Program-made: the position numbers and the translations under genes | Source: an uncultured Pseudomonadota bacterium | GTDB lineage: Bacteria > Pseudomonadota > Gammaproteobacteria > Steroidobacterales > Steroidobacteraceae | Length of the DNA stretch: 64,000 nt | Assembly: GCA_946479515.1 (NCBI GenBank) | Contig: CAMLGF010000008.1 | Coordinates: forward strand, 1 to 64,000 | Reading direction: 5' to 3' | In this document: in pieces, positions 9,374 to 17,435 of the stretch | Numbering within the stretch: the first letter of the stretch is position 1 | Layout of the letters: each line of letters opens with the position of its first letter | The notes under the pieces: model-generated | What the model saw: the letters and a program-made list of their open reading frames with translations, nothing else | Database searches by the model: none | What the model was told of the DNA's origin: nothing

Positions 9374-10840
9374 CTACCGGTCGGGCTGCGGGCCGGTCGC
9401 GGCTGCGGGCGCGGGCGCGAAGTCCGGATCGGACAGATCGAGCTCCGTCACCGGCCCGTACTTGGCCACGCCCTCGCGGATCTTCGCCGCATCGCCGATC
9501 AGCACCATCACCAGGTCGTCCGGACGCGGGAAGGCATCGGCGGTGACCGCCGCGGCCTCGGCGAGATCCACGGTGCGCAGCGCCGGGCCGTAGCCCTCGA
9601 TGTAGTCCTTGCCGAGGCCGTAGAGCTCCAGGTCCGCGAGCGCCTGCGCCCAGTGCGCCGCGGTCTCGAATTGCAGCGGGAACTGCCCGAGCACGTAGGC
9701 GCGCGACGATTCGAGCATCTCGGGCGTCAGATTGCCGCGCTCGAGCTGCGCCAGTGTCTGCAAGGTCAGATCCAGCGCCTGGACCGTGGTATCGGTCCGG
9801 GTGAATGAGCGGATGGCGAACTCCCCCGCCTCCGATCCGCGGACGAAGCGCGAAGAGGCCCCGTACGACAGTCCGGACTTGATGCGCAACTCGGTGTTGA
9901 GAATGGACGTGAAGCGCCCGCCGTACAGCGTGTTCACCAGGTCGAGCGCGGGACGGCCGCTGTAGCGGCGGTCCACGCCCACATTTCCGATCCAGAAATA
10001 CGTCTGCGCCGAACCGGGCGAGTCGACCAGCACCACGCGGCGGCCCTTCACGCGCGGCGCGGGCGCCAGCTCGCGCCCGATCGCGGCGGCCTGGGTCCAG
10101 GTGCCGAAGGCAGCGGTCAGCGACTGTTTCATCCACCGGACGTCGAGGTCGCCGGCGAATACCAGCGTGGCGTTGTTCGCGCCGAAGTTCCGGGCGTGAT
10201 AGCCCTTCACGTCGGCCAGCGTGATCGCGGCCAACGAACGCTCGCTGCCGCCCTGCGGGCGGCCATAGGGATGCGCGCCGAACAGGGCGGCGCGCCCGTA
10301 GATGCCGACGATCTGCGCGGGATCGGAATCCTTGGCCGACTTGATGAACTCGATCTCGCGGTCGCGGTAGGAGGCGAATTCCCCCGCGTCGAAGGTGGGA
10401 CGCATGAGCGCATCGGCCAGTAGTTCGATCATCAACACCCGGTCGCGCGCCAGGAACTGCCCGCTGACCGAAATCGCCTCGGCGCCGGCGGCGGCATTGA
10501 ACGTGCCGCCCACGCCTTCGAGCGCATCGGCGAATTCGTACGCACTGCGCCTGCCCGCGCCGCGGTCCAGCAGGCCGGCCACCAGCGAACCCACGCCGGG
10601 CTTGTCAGCGGGATCGGCGAGCGAGCCGCCGCGCACGAATCCGGCGAACGCGATCATCGGCACGTCCTTGCGGGGCACGAGCACGATAGTCAGGCCGTTG
10701 GGCAATACGAATCGCTTGTGCGCGGGCACGGTCACGCTCCCCGGCGCAGCCGCGGACGGCGCGGTGCCGGCAGCCAGAACAACCAATGGCAGCGCGACGC
10801 CCAGCCACAGCGCGGCAACGAAGCGGATGAGGCGCGTCAT
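9374..10840 (-). CDS. M16 family peptidase-like protein, inactive partner subunit
   Basis: A 488-residue exported protein (signal peptide around residues 5-25) with the two-domain M16/pitrilysin fold. The usual HxxEH zinc site is missing: the equivalent region reads GVGSLVAGLLDRGAG. A typical second-subunit block remains further on (RPALDLVNTLYGGRFTS then LNTELRIKSGLSYGASS). By analogy with bacterial M16 pairs and mitochondrial MPP alpha/beta, it should bind substrate while the upstream gene product supplies catalysis. Its start overlaps the stop of that gene by 4 bp (ATGA), implying translational coupling. The mature pair is probably periplasmic. Confidence 0.92.
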   Translation of the reverse strand: MTRLIRFVAALWLGVALPLVVLAAGTAPSAAAPGSVTVPAHKRFVLPNGLTIVLVPRKDVPMIAFAGFVRGGSLADPADKPGVGSLVAGLLDRGAGRRSAYEFADALEGVGGTFNAAAGAEAISVSGQFLARDRVLMIELLADALMRPTFDAGEFASYRDREIEFIKSAKDSDPAQIVGIYGRAALFGAHPYGRPQGGSERSLAAITLADVKGYHARNFGANNATLVFAGDLDVRWMKQSLTAAFGTWTQAAAIGRELAPAPRVKGRRVVLVDSPGSAQTYFWIGNVGVDRRYSGRPALDLVNTLYGGRFTSILNTELRIKSGLSYGASSRFVRGSEAGEFAIRSFTRTDTTVQALDLTLQTLAQLERGNLTPEMLESSRAYVLGQFPLQFETAAHWAQALADLELYGLGKDYIEGYGPALRTVDLAEAAAVTADAFPRPDDLVMVLIGDAAKIREGVAKYGPVTELDLSDPDFAPAPAAATGPQPDR

Positions 10841-12213
10841 GGCGTGGCCTCCGTGTCGGCGGACGCAGAGGTGGCCGTGGATGGACTCATCAGCACGCCC
10901 ACCGTGCGGTGATTCTTCTGGAAGACGCGGGCCGCCGCCTGCAGCACGTCCTCACGCGTCACCTTCTCGTACTGCGCCGGCGCCTCGAACAGCTTCCGGT
11001 AATCCTTCTCGAACACTTCGAACTGGCCGAGCAGCGCGGCCTTGCCGTTGATGGTCGCGATCTGCTTCCAGAACGTGGCGGCGAACTGGTTCTTGGCGCG
11101 CGCCAGCTCGGCGTCGGTCACGCCCGTGGCGACCAGCTCGGCAAGTGCGGCATCCACGGCCTTTTCCACGTCCGCGACATTCGCGCCTTCGGGGAGCGTG
11201 AGCGTGAGCCAGGTCAGCATGGGATCGAAGCCTTCCTGGAAATGGCCGCCGACTTCGATGGCGAGTTTCTTTTCCTCGACCAGCAGGCGGTGCAGCCGCG
11301 AAGAATTCCCCTCGGTGAGGATGGTCATGAGCAGGTTGATGGCCGGGCCTTGCGGATCATTGGCCGCCGGCGACTTGTAGGCGTACATCAGCAGCGGAGT
11401 CGACGCCTCCCGTTCCACGTACACGCGCTTCTCGCCCAACTGCTCGGGCTCGGTGGTGCGCACCGGCGGCGGCGGCTCCTGTCGCGGTATGGGCTCGAGA
11501 TATTTCTTCGCCAGCGCGAAGCCTTCCTCGGCGCTCAGGTCGCCCACCAGAATCAGCGTGCAGTTGTTGGGCGCGTAGTTCGTCTTGAAGAATTTCTGCA
11601 GGTCTTCGCGGGTCCAGCCCTGGATGTCCGCCGGCCAGCCGACGGTGGGGTTCTGGTACGGATGCGCCACGAACGCCGTGGCCTGCACCTGTTCGTACAG
11701 AAAACCCTCGTTGCTGTCCTCGGTGCGCAGCCGGCGCTCGGAATACACCACGCCGCGTTCGCTTTCGATCACCTTGGGATCGAAGGAAAGATTCGCGAGT
11801 CGATCGGCCTCGAGGTCGAGCACCAGGTCCAGCGCCGAGCGCGGAATCCAGTCCTGGTAGACCGTGACGTCATCGCTGGTGAAGGCATTGTTCGAGCCAC
11901 CCTGGGCTTCCATGAGCTTGTCGAACTCGCCGGGCGCGCGCTTGCTCGTGCCGTTGAACATCATGTGTTCGAAGAAGTGCGCGAGGCCGGTGATGCCGGG
12001 CACCTCGTTGCGGCTGCCGACCCGCACCCAGTTGTAGAGCGCCACGTTCGGAATGTCGCGATCGGTCCAGACGATGACCTTCATGCCATTGGCCAGCGTG
12101 GTGGACGTCACCTGTTCGGCGCCGGGCACGCGCGGCGGCGGGGTCGCGGCTGCGGCCGTGCCGAGCGACAGGCTGAACAGCAATGGCAGCAGGATACGGG
12201 GCAGTTGCGACAT
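10837..12213 (-). CDS. M16 family zinc peptidase, catalytic subunit
   Basis: A 458-residue periplasmic metallopeptidase. The signal peptide is residues 1-22 (ends TAAAA). The inverted zinc motif HFFEH lies in ITGLAHFFEHMMFNGT, and the distal glutamate is expected in the downstream VIESERGVVYSER stretch. The two M16 half domains are present, and the length (~450) fits the single-pair class. It is the first gene of a minus-strand operon with the inactive partner (4-bp overlap) and a CDF transporter. The start ATG 12213 is preceded by TTTCGAGGTGCCGC, giving a GAGG ribosome site. Confidence 0.95.
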   Translation of the reverse strand: MSQLPRILLPLLFSLSLGTAAAATPPPRVPGAEQVTSTTLANGMKVIVWTDRDIPNVALYNWVRVGSRNEVPGITGLAHFFEHMMFNGTSKRAPGEFDKLMEAQGGSNNAFTSDDVTVYQDWIPRSALDLVLDLEADRLANLSFDPKVIESERGVVYSERRLRTEDSNEGFLYEQVQATAFVAHPYQNPTVGWPADIQGWTREDLQKFFKTNYAPNNCTLILVGDLSAEEGFALAKKYLEPIPRQEPPPPVRTTEPEQLGEKRVYVEREASTPLLMYAYKSPAANDPQGPAINLLMTILTEGNSSRLHRLLVEEKKLAIEVGGHFQEGFDPMLTWLTLTLPEGANVADVEKAVDAALAELVATGVTDAELARAKNQFAATFWKQIATINGKAALLGQFEVFEKDYRKLFEAPAQYEKVTREDVLQAAARVFQKNHRTVGVLMSPSTATSASADTEATP

Positions 12214-12248
12214 GCGGCACCTCGAAACGAAGTGCGTAGTCTAATCGC

Positions 12249-12290
12249 GAAAAGAAAAGCGCCGCGCAAGGGGGAAGTCTTGCGCGGCGC
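12249..12290 (-). terminator. Strong intrinsic terminator for a minus-strand transcript
   Basis: Perfect 12-bp GC-rich stem (arms 12259-12270 and 12279-12290, GCGCCGCGCAAG) with an 8-base loop. In the minus direction it is followed by TTTTCTTTTC at 12258-12249. It lies just upstream of the M16 operon and only makes sense as the end of the short minus-strand unit that begins near 12540. Confidence 0.9.
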
Positions 12291-12344
12291 CAAGAAGCGA
12301 ACACCGGGGAAGAGTTGTTCGCAGTTCTGTGAGGTGCTGTTCGG

Positions 12345-12539
12345 CTACCTCGAAACCTTGCCGGCGGACGACGTGGCCAACGCTGCGAGCTGGGCCCGGG
12401 CCAGGCGCGCATCGATGGGCGCGAACGTCACGCTGCCACCGCGGCGGCGCCGGACCATCATTCCCGCGAGCTGGGCGCGCATGCTCGCGATGCCCTGAGC
12501 GTTGGGAAGAATCAGCGTCACTGTCGGATTCGCCTTCAC
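12345..12539 (-). CDS. Small ORF in a putative sigma54 transcription unit
   Basis: A 64-codon frame starting GTG at 12539, one codon after an in-frame TAG. Third positions are strongly GC (about 85% by eye), as in real genes here. The product is basic, with an RRRRGG stretch at residues 30-35 and alanine-rich helix afterwards; I do not recognise it. The predicted sigma54 start site is about 12540, so translation from this GTG would be leaderless. ATG 12482, preceded by AGGGC, would give a 45-residue protein instead. A strong terminator follows 55 bp after the stop. The alternative is that the ~290-nt transcript is a regulatory RNA and the frame is incidental. Confidence 0.45.
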   Translation of the reverse strand: MKANPTVTLILPNAQGIASMRAQLAGMMVRRRRGGSVTFAPIDARLARAQLAALATSSAGKVSR

Positions 12540-12550
12540 GGGCTAGGCAA

Positions 12551-12566
12551 AGCAATGGCTGTGCCA
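12551..12566 (-). promoter_or_regulatory. Sigma54 (-24/-12) promoter, near-perfect consensus
   Basis: On the minus strand the sequence is TGGCACAGCCATTGCT, preceded by C. It matches the sigma54 consensus TGGCAC-N5-TTGCW, with GG and GC separated by exactly 10 bases. The predicted start site is about 12540, at the small ORF. It was identified by eye against the textbook consensus. Confidence 0.8.
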
Positions 12567-12623
12567 GCGGCTGGCTGGCTTGTAAATCAATGAGTTGTGA
12601 GTTCCGTCCTACAGAACGGACCG

Positions 12624-12652
12624 CACAATGTGACGCGCCGGGTCACGTTGTG
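12624..12652. promoter_or_regulatory. Inverted repeat, candidate enhancer site for a sigma54 activator
   Basis: Arms CACAATGTGAC (12624-12634) and GTCACGTTGTG (12642-12652) are reverse complements with one mismatch, around a 7-base GCGCCGG spacer. The centre is about 98 bp upstream of the predicted sigma54 start, the usual distance for enhancer-binding protein sites. It could alternatively help terminate the SPOR-lipoprotein transcript that ends at 12711. The rest of 12540-12710 shows nothing else I can name. Confidence 0.5.
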
Positions 12653-12710
12653 ACGCTGAGGAAATGGCAGCTGCCGAGCTTCTGTTAACGCGCGCCGTAG
12701 CGCGCCGGCG

Positions 12711-13376
12711 CTAGTGAGGAATGACCGGTACGCAGGGCTTGTTCGCGACCTTGAGTCCGCCGCAGATCGCGCGCGCCTGCGCCTCGTCCCGCACCTCCGC
12801 TTGCAGGCGATACAGGGTTTTGCCGGCGGCCTCGCCCACGACGACGCGCGGCGCGAGTCCGTCGAGCAAACCCGCCGCGTCGGACCGCAGCCTCTGCCAC
12901 TCGGCATTGGCGCGTTCGGCGGATGAGAACGCGCCGAGCTGCACGCCGAAGCCGCTGGCCGCCGTGGGTGGCGCCACGGCAGGCACGCTTGCCGCTTCAC
13001 CGGCCACGGCGCCACTGCCGCCCGGCGGAACGGCGGGCAACGACGCATCCGCGCCGCCACCGGACTTGAAGCCCTCGATGCGCACCTTCGCTTCCTTGGC
13101 CCACCGGCCCGCCGGGTGCTGAGCGAGGAATCGTTCGTATGCCTGCTGGTTGTCGGTGACCGCGGCATCGCGCCAGTCACTTTCTTCCGCCAGTTGCTGC
13201 AGCCGCTCGCGCGCCGTGGTGACGCGGCCGCTGTCGGGATGCGCGGCGATGAATTCCTGGTAGGACTCGGGCGTGTCCGCCGCCTGCGCCGAGCGCCAGT
13301 CGCTCTTCTCGCGACTGCATCCGCCGAGCGTGAGCGGCGCGAGTGCCAAGAGAATCATGAGAGGCCGCGGCGACAT
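12711..13376 (-). CDS. SPOR-domain lipoprotein
   Basis: A 221-residue outer-envelope lipoprotein. ATG 13376 is preferred to an in-frame GTG nine codons upstream because it opens the signal peptide MSPRPLMILLALAPLTLGGC, whose lipobox is Leu-Gly-Gly-Cys. Residues ~25-95 contain two similar helical segments (DTPESYQEFIAAHPDSGR and DNQQAYERFLAQHPAGRW), like TPR/BamD-type repeats. A Pro/Gly/Ala linker follows, then a C-terminal SPOR domain (FGVQLGAFSSAERANAEW) that in this family binds denuded peptidoglycan glycans at the septum. It is divergent from the bactofilin gene by 38 bp, which suggests shared regulation and a joint role in cell shape or division. Confidence 0.88.
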   Translation of the reverse strand: MSPRPLMILLALAPLTLGGCSREKSDWRSAQAADTPESYQEFIAAHPDSGRVTTARERLQQLAEESDWRDAAVTDNQQAYERFLAQHPAGRWAKEAKVRIEGFKSGGGADASLPAVPPGGSGAVAGEAASVPAVAPPTAASGFGVQLGAFSSAERANAEWQRLRSDAAGLLDGLAPRVVVGEAAGKTLYRLQAEVRDEAQARAICGGLKVANKPCVPVIPH

Positions 13377-13414
13377 CGTTATATTGTAATCATGGACCCG
13401 CACCGGAGACGAAC

Positions 13415-13813
13415 ATGAGTGAAGAACCCAAGCGCCGACTCGCCGACCGGCTCGGCATGTCGCCCACCGTCATCTCCGAGAGCACCACCGTGGTCGGCGA
13501 CATCGAGACGCAGGGCCCGCTCATGGTGTCCGGTCACGTGCAGGGCAACGGCAAGATCGGCGGCGCGCTCAGCATGAGCAAGTCCGCCCACTGGCGCGGC
13601 GACATCGCCGCGAAGCAGGCCGTGCTGGCCGGCAAAGTGACCGGCCGGATCGTCATCGACGACAAACTCGAGATCAGTGCGAGCGCGGAGATCAGCGGCG
13701 AGATCGTCGCCAAGGTGCTGGCCATCGCCAATGGGGCGCGCATCGAAGGCGAAGTGACGGTCACGAGCGGCAAGGCCATCGTGAAATTCGACGAGCGGCG
13801 CGCCACCGCCTAG
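13415..13813 (+). CDS. Bactofilin (polymer-forming cytoskeletal protein)
   Basis: A 132-residue bactofilin. The central ~100 residues form the right-handed beta-helix domain with repeated GxxxxxGxhxG-type turns (VVGDIETQGPLMVSGHVQGN, then GKIGG, WRGDIAAKQAVLAGKVTGRI). Short unstructured tails flank it. Bactofilins assemble into nucleotide-free filaments at the inner membrane that recruit cell-wall enzymes. The start ATG 13415 is preceded by GGAGACGAAC. The gene is paired head-to-head with a SPOR lipoprotein gene, and its last four bases overlap the 3' end of the convergent gene at 13810. Confidence 0.95.
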   Translation: MSEEPKRRLADRLGMSPTVISESTTVVGDIETQGPLMVSGHVQGNGKIGGALSMSKSAHWRGDIAAKQAVLAGKVTGRIVIDDKLEISASAEISGEIVAKVLAIANGARIEGEVTVTSGKAIVKFDERRATA

Positions 13814-16350
13814 GGCGTGCAGCCCGACAAACCATCGATCCACCCGCTCAGTAGTTGCACACCGGCCGCGTCGATCAGATGGCGCGCCAGCGGCGGCATC
13901 GCCTCCGCGCCGAGGCGATTCACCCGTGCGACGACCACCGAGCGGGCCGCGGATCCTGGCGCGATCAACCTGGCATTGCCGATGCCCAGGTTGCCGAGCG
14001 CGGGCGCGACGTCGCATGCGCCGGTATCGGCCAGCCGCGTGGTGAAGCGCAGATCCATCGTCGACTGGGTGCCGCCGCCCGGCCGATGACAGTTGGCGCA
14101 GTTGGTGTGCAGCCAGGCGCGCGCGCGCGGCTCGATGGCGCCGCCGCCCTGCGGATCCGGAATCACGGGTAGTTGGTCGGGTGCCTGCGTGAGCGCCGGC
14201 GTCAGTACGTCGATGAGGTTCAAGGTCGTGAGCTGGTTGGCCGTGCGGCCGGTCGGATATCCCAGGTCGCCGTTGAGCTGGCCGACTTCGAGGCCCAGGA
14301 CGCGGCCGGCCGCCGCCGTGTGGCATTGCAGGCATTGTGCTTCGCTCGGAAATTCCCAGCTCTGCCCGGCGACCTGCACGGTCTTGCCGCCGATCACGCG
14401 CGTGGCATCGGTGCCGCCGGCGTTCCATTCGTACGTGTAGCCCGCCCAGTTGCCGTCGTTGTGACGCATGAACAGGCGCGTTTCCACCGGCGTGCTGCCG
14501 AGCCGGAAGTTCTTGACCAGCACGCTGCCGGTCGGAAATTCGAAGTCGCCATCGGCGCCGACGGTGATGCTCTGGCCATCGGGCAGCGCCAGCCAGCGGT
14601 CCTTCACGGCGCCATCCGAGAAGAAGGCCGCATTCGGCGCATAGGGAATGAGGCCGGTCGCGGGCTGGGTCGCGTCGCCGGCCGCGACGCAGCCGCTCGC
14701 CGACAGCTGGCTCGCGATCTGCCGGCCACTGGCGGTACCCGGCACGATGCGATGCAGGGTGCCCGCGTTGCTGCTCGCGCCCAGGCTGACGATGTACAGC
14801 TCGCCGGCCTGGTCCTGGCCGAAGGAGACGATCTGCAGCCCGGTAGACAGGCCATTGCCCAGCGTCAGCGTGGGAGTCGTGTCGCGCGCGATGCTCCACA
14901 GCGCGCCGCCGTAGTCGCCGAACACATAGCGACCGGAGAGCGCGGGAATGGCGCTGCCGCGATACACGAAACCGCCCGTGGTCGAGAAACCCTGCGAGCG
15001 GCCGTACTGCGCGACCGGCGGAATCGGCTCGGGATTGCTGCCGCAATCGGCATTGAAGGGATTGGTGCCCTCGAAGCAGCGCCAGCCGTAATTGCCGCCG
15101 AGCGTCACCTTGTCGATTTCCTCGAGCGCACTCTGGCCCACGTCGTTGAGCCACAGCTCGTGCGTGCCGCCGCGGTCGAAGCTCCAGCGCCAGGGATTGC
15201 GGAAACCGTAGGCATAGATCTCCGGACAGCTCGCCGCGCCCGTGCCGCCCGTGCAGCGGGCGTTCGCGGCGAAGGGGTTGCCGGCGGGAATGGCGTACGG
15301 CGTGGCCTGGCTGGCCGCGGACACGTCGATGCGCAGCAGCTTGCCGAGCAGAGTCGTCAGTCGCTGCCCGTTGCCGATGTCTCCGTGCCCGTCGCCGCCA
15401 CCGCCACCATCGCCGATGCCGACGTACAGCATGCCGTCCGGGCCGAAGGCGAGATTGCCGCCGTTGTGGTTGTTCTCCGGGTCGTCGACGTTGAGGATTT
15501 CCAGCTCAGTGTTCAACGCCAGAGTGTTGCCACCGTCGGTGCTGCGGAACTCGGACACGCGATCGACCAGGCCGAGCGTGGCATGGGTGCCCGTGTAGAA
15601 GAGATAGACCCGTGGATTGGTGGGCCAGTCGGGATGGAACGCCATGCCGAGCAGGCCGCGCTCGTCGTTGGGCGAGTTCGGCGCCGAGTTCAGCCGGCTC
15701 GCCACGTTGATGAATTCGCGCGACGTGGCGACGTTCGGGTTGTTGTCGAACACCCGCACCGCACCCGATTTCTGCGCCACGTACCAGCGCGCGTTGCTGG
15801 CGGGCTCCTGCAGCATGGCGATGGGCTGATCGAAATTTCCAAGATTGGCGAACACGCGTTGCACGGCCAGCGAAACGGCATTGCTGGGCGCATCGCCCGC
15901 CACGCAGGTGGAGTTCGCCGGCCGGCCGTCGAGCCCGCCGGTGCCGGCGGGCGCGGCCAGCGTCGTGGCGCTCGCCACCGCCGAGCGCGCGGACTCGTTC
16001 GGCGGCGTGGCGCCGTCGAAGGCGGTCACGGCATAGCCGTAGGTGGTCTCCGCGGCCAGCGAGGCGTCGGTGTAGTTAGTCGAGGTGACCGTGGCCAGGG
16101 CCGTACCCGCGCCATCGCGGTAGATGCGGTAGCCGGCGACGCCGGTGCCCGCGTCGCTGGCAGCCGTCCAGCTCAGCTGGATCCGGGTCGCGGACAACGC
16201 CGCGGCGGTGACTCCGCCCGGCGCCGTGGGCGCCGTGGTGTCCGCCGCCGGCGGCGGCGCGGGCGGATCGCTGCCGCCCGGCCCGCTGCCGCAGGCCCCG
16301 AGCAGCAGGGCCAGGGTGATCAGACTGGCGTGGGCCGTTACGCAGCGCAT
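13810..16350 (-). CDS. Lipoprotein with FN3, PQQ-type sugar dehydrogenase and dihaem cytochrome c regions
   Basis: An 846-residue lipoprotein. ATG 16350 has an excellent ribosome site (GGAGGTCTCGC) and starts a signal peptide ending Leu-Gly-Ala-Cys; a longer upstream frame is rejected. Order: a fibronectin type III domain (about residues 37-120), a six-bladed glucose/sorbosone dehydrogenase-type propeller (about 150-500; key block NLAFGPDGMLYVGIGDGGGG), then a C-terminal region with two haem-binding motifs, CLQCH and CANCH. Family knowledge suggests PQQ-dependent sugar or alcohol oxidation with electrons passed to c haem. PQQ dependence and substrate are inference. The gene is monocistronic in appearance. 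Confidence 0.88.
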   Translation of the reverse strand: MRCVTAHASLITLALLLGACGSGPGGSDPPAPPPAADTTAPTAPGGVTAAALSATRIQLSWTAASDAGTGVAGYRIYRDGAGTALATVTSTNYTDASLAAETTYGYAVTAFDGATPPNESARSAVASATTLAAPAGTGGLDGRPANSTCVAGDAPSNAVSLAVQRVFANLGNFDQPIAMLQEPASNARWYVAQKSGAVRVFDNNPNVATSREFINVASRLNSAPNSPNDERGLLGMAFHPDWPTNPRVYLFYTGTHATLGLVDRVSEFRSTDGGNTLALNTELEILNVDDPENNHNGGNLAFGPDGMLYVGIGDGGGGGDGHGDIGNGQRLTTLLGKLLRIDVSAASQATPYAIPAGNPFAANARCTGGTGAASCPEIYAYGFRNPWRWSFDRGGTHELWLNDVGQSALEEIDKVTLGGNYGWRCFEGTNPFNADCGSNPEPIPPVAQYGRSQGFSTTGGFVYRGSAIPALSGRYVFGDYGGALWSIARDTTPTLTLGNGLSTGLQIVSFGQDQAGELYIVSLGASSNAGTLHRIVPGTASGRQIASQLSASGCVAAGDATQPATGLIPYAPNAAFFSDGAVKDRWLALPDGQSITVGADGDFEFPTGSVLVKNFRLGSTPVETRLFMRHNDGNWAGYTYEWNAGGTDATRVIGGKTVQVAGQSWEFPSEAQCLQCHTAAAGRVLGLEVGQLNGDLGYPTGRTANQLTTLNLIDVLTPALTQAPDQLPVIPDPQGGGAIEPRARAWLHTNCANCHRPGGGTQSTMDLRFTTRLADTGACDVAPALGNLGIGNARLIAPGSAARSVVVARVNRLGAEAMPPLARHLIDAAGVQLLSGWIDGLSGCTP

Positions 16351-16433
16351 GCGAGACCTCCAGGAGCCGGACCGGCAGGGAACTGCGTCGGTTCCGGCGC
16401 AGCTCAGCATAGCGTCTGTGACCTGCCTATCTG

Positions 16434-17435
16434 TCAGGGTTCCGCGACAAGCTGCAGCACGCGGCGGTCCAGCCAGCTGCTGTCGCCGAGATTCTCGATG
16501 AAACCGCAATGCCCGCCATGCGCGGTGGTGGTGATGACCAGCTTGGCGGCGCGTGCGAGCCGCGGCAGGTCCTGCGCCGCGATGATGGGATCGTCCAGGG
16601 CAACGAACATGTGCGCGGGAACCGCCAATGTCGCCAGCCGGTCGCCCGTGATGGCATAGCCGGCCAGGTAATCATCCATGGTCGGGTACTCGGTGTGGCT
16701 GGCCACCAGCAGGCGGGTCATCTCGCGCAGACTGCGCACGCGCAGCAGGTCTGCGAAATCGTAGTGCTCGGGCCAGGCCATCTGCTTGCGCGCCAGCGAG
16801 CGCGTCCACTTGCGCACGAAGTAGCCGTGATACAGCGGAAAGCCGGTTTCCAGCGTGCGCATCGTCACCGCCGGATCCAGCACGGGGCAGATTGCCACGA
16901 CGCGCTCGATGGGCAGATGCCGGGCGTCGGCGTGTGCCGCCACGCGCAACATGAAATTTCCGCCCAGGGAGAAACCGCCGAGCAGCATCCGCTGCTCCGG
17001 GAAGCGTTGCGCCAGCGCCCGGACCGCGCCGACCACCTCCGGCAGCCGGCAGGAATGAAACAGATCGCGATTGAGATGATGGGTGGCGCCGTGATCGCGC
17101 AGGTTCAGGCGCACCACCTCGAAGCCCGCGGCAAACAAGCTCTGGCCGAGCGACATCACGTAGGTGGAATCGGTGCTGCCCTCCCAGCCGTGCAGCAGCA
17201 CGGCCATGCGCTTGCCGGGCTCGCGCCCGCGCCGCGCGGGACTGGAATGGAACGCCTGCAGAGTGACCCCTTCACCGCAGTCGAGCAGCAGCTCTTCGGC
17301 CGAGGCGATCAGCGGCAGCGCTCGCCGCCGCACGCGCGCGGCGCGCCAGAGCAGGCTGGGCAGGATGGTCTGGAAATGTCGGCCGCGCAGCCAGCCGGGC
17401 GGTTGGAACGAATTGTCGAGCGGGAATCCGGTCAC
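16434..17435 (-). CDS. YheT-like alpha/beta hydrolase
   Basis: A 333-residue member of the YheT/EMB8 alpha/beta-hydrolase group. The opening FQPPGWLRGRHFQTILPSL is the family signature (pathways of membrane-lipid or ester hydrolysis are suspected, substrate unknown). The nucleophile elbow is GGFSLGGNF, and the catalytic histidine is in HGGHCGF. GTG 17435 is chosen because it overlaps the stop of the upstream response-regulator gene as GTGA and begins at the conserved N-terminus; the frame continues far upstream but only as a shadow of that gene. Translational coupling to the membrane-anchored response regulator is implied. Confidence 0.88.
   Translation of the reverse strand: MTGFPLDNSFQPPGWLRGRHFQTILPSLLWRAARVRRRALPLIASAEELLLDCGEGVTLQAFHSSPARRGREPGKRMAVLLHGWEGSTDSTYVMSLGQSLFAAGFEVVRLNLRDHGATHHLNRDLFHSCRLPEVVGAVRALAQRFPEQRMLLGGFSLGGNFMLRVAAHADARHLPIERVVAICPVLDPAVTMRTLETGFPLYHGYFVRKWTRSLARKQMAWPEHYDFADLLRVRSLREMTRLLVASHTEYPTMDDYLAGYAITGDRLATLAVPAHMFVALDDPIIAAQDLPRLARAAKLVITTTAHGGHCGFIENLGDSSWLDRRVLQLVAEP

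Noticed and set aside
12053..12688. Overlapping plus-strand frames between the M16 operon and the SPOR gene
   Set aside because: They run against a minus-strand terminator and sigma54 promoter and have poor codon character.
16351..16509. N-terminal extension of the sugar-dehydrogenase lipoprotein
   Set aside because: It would place the lipoprotein signal peptide 53 residues inside the protein and ignores the strong ribosome site at 16350.
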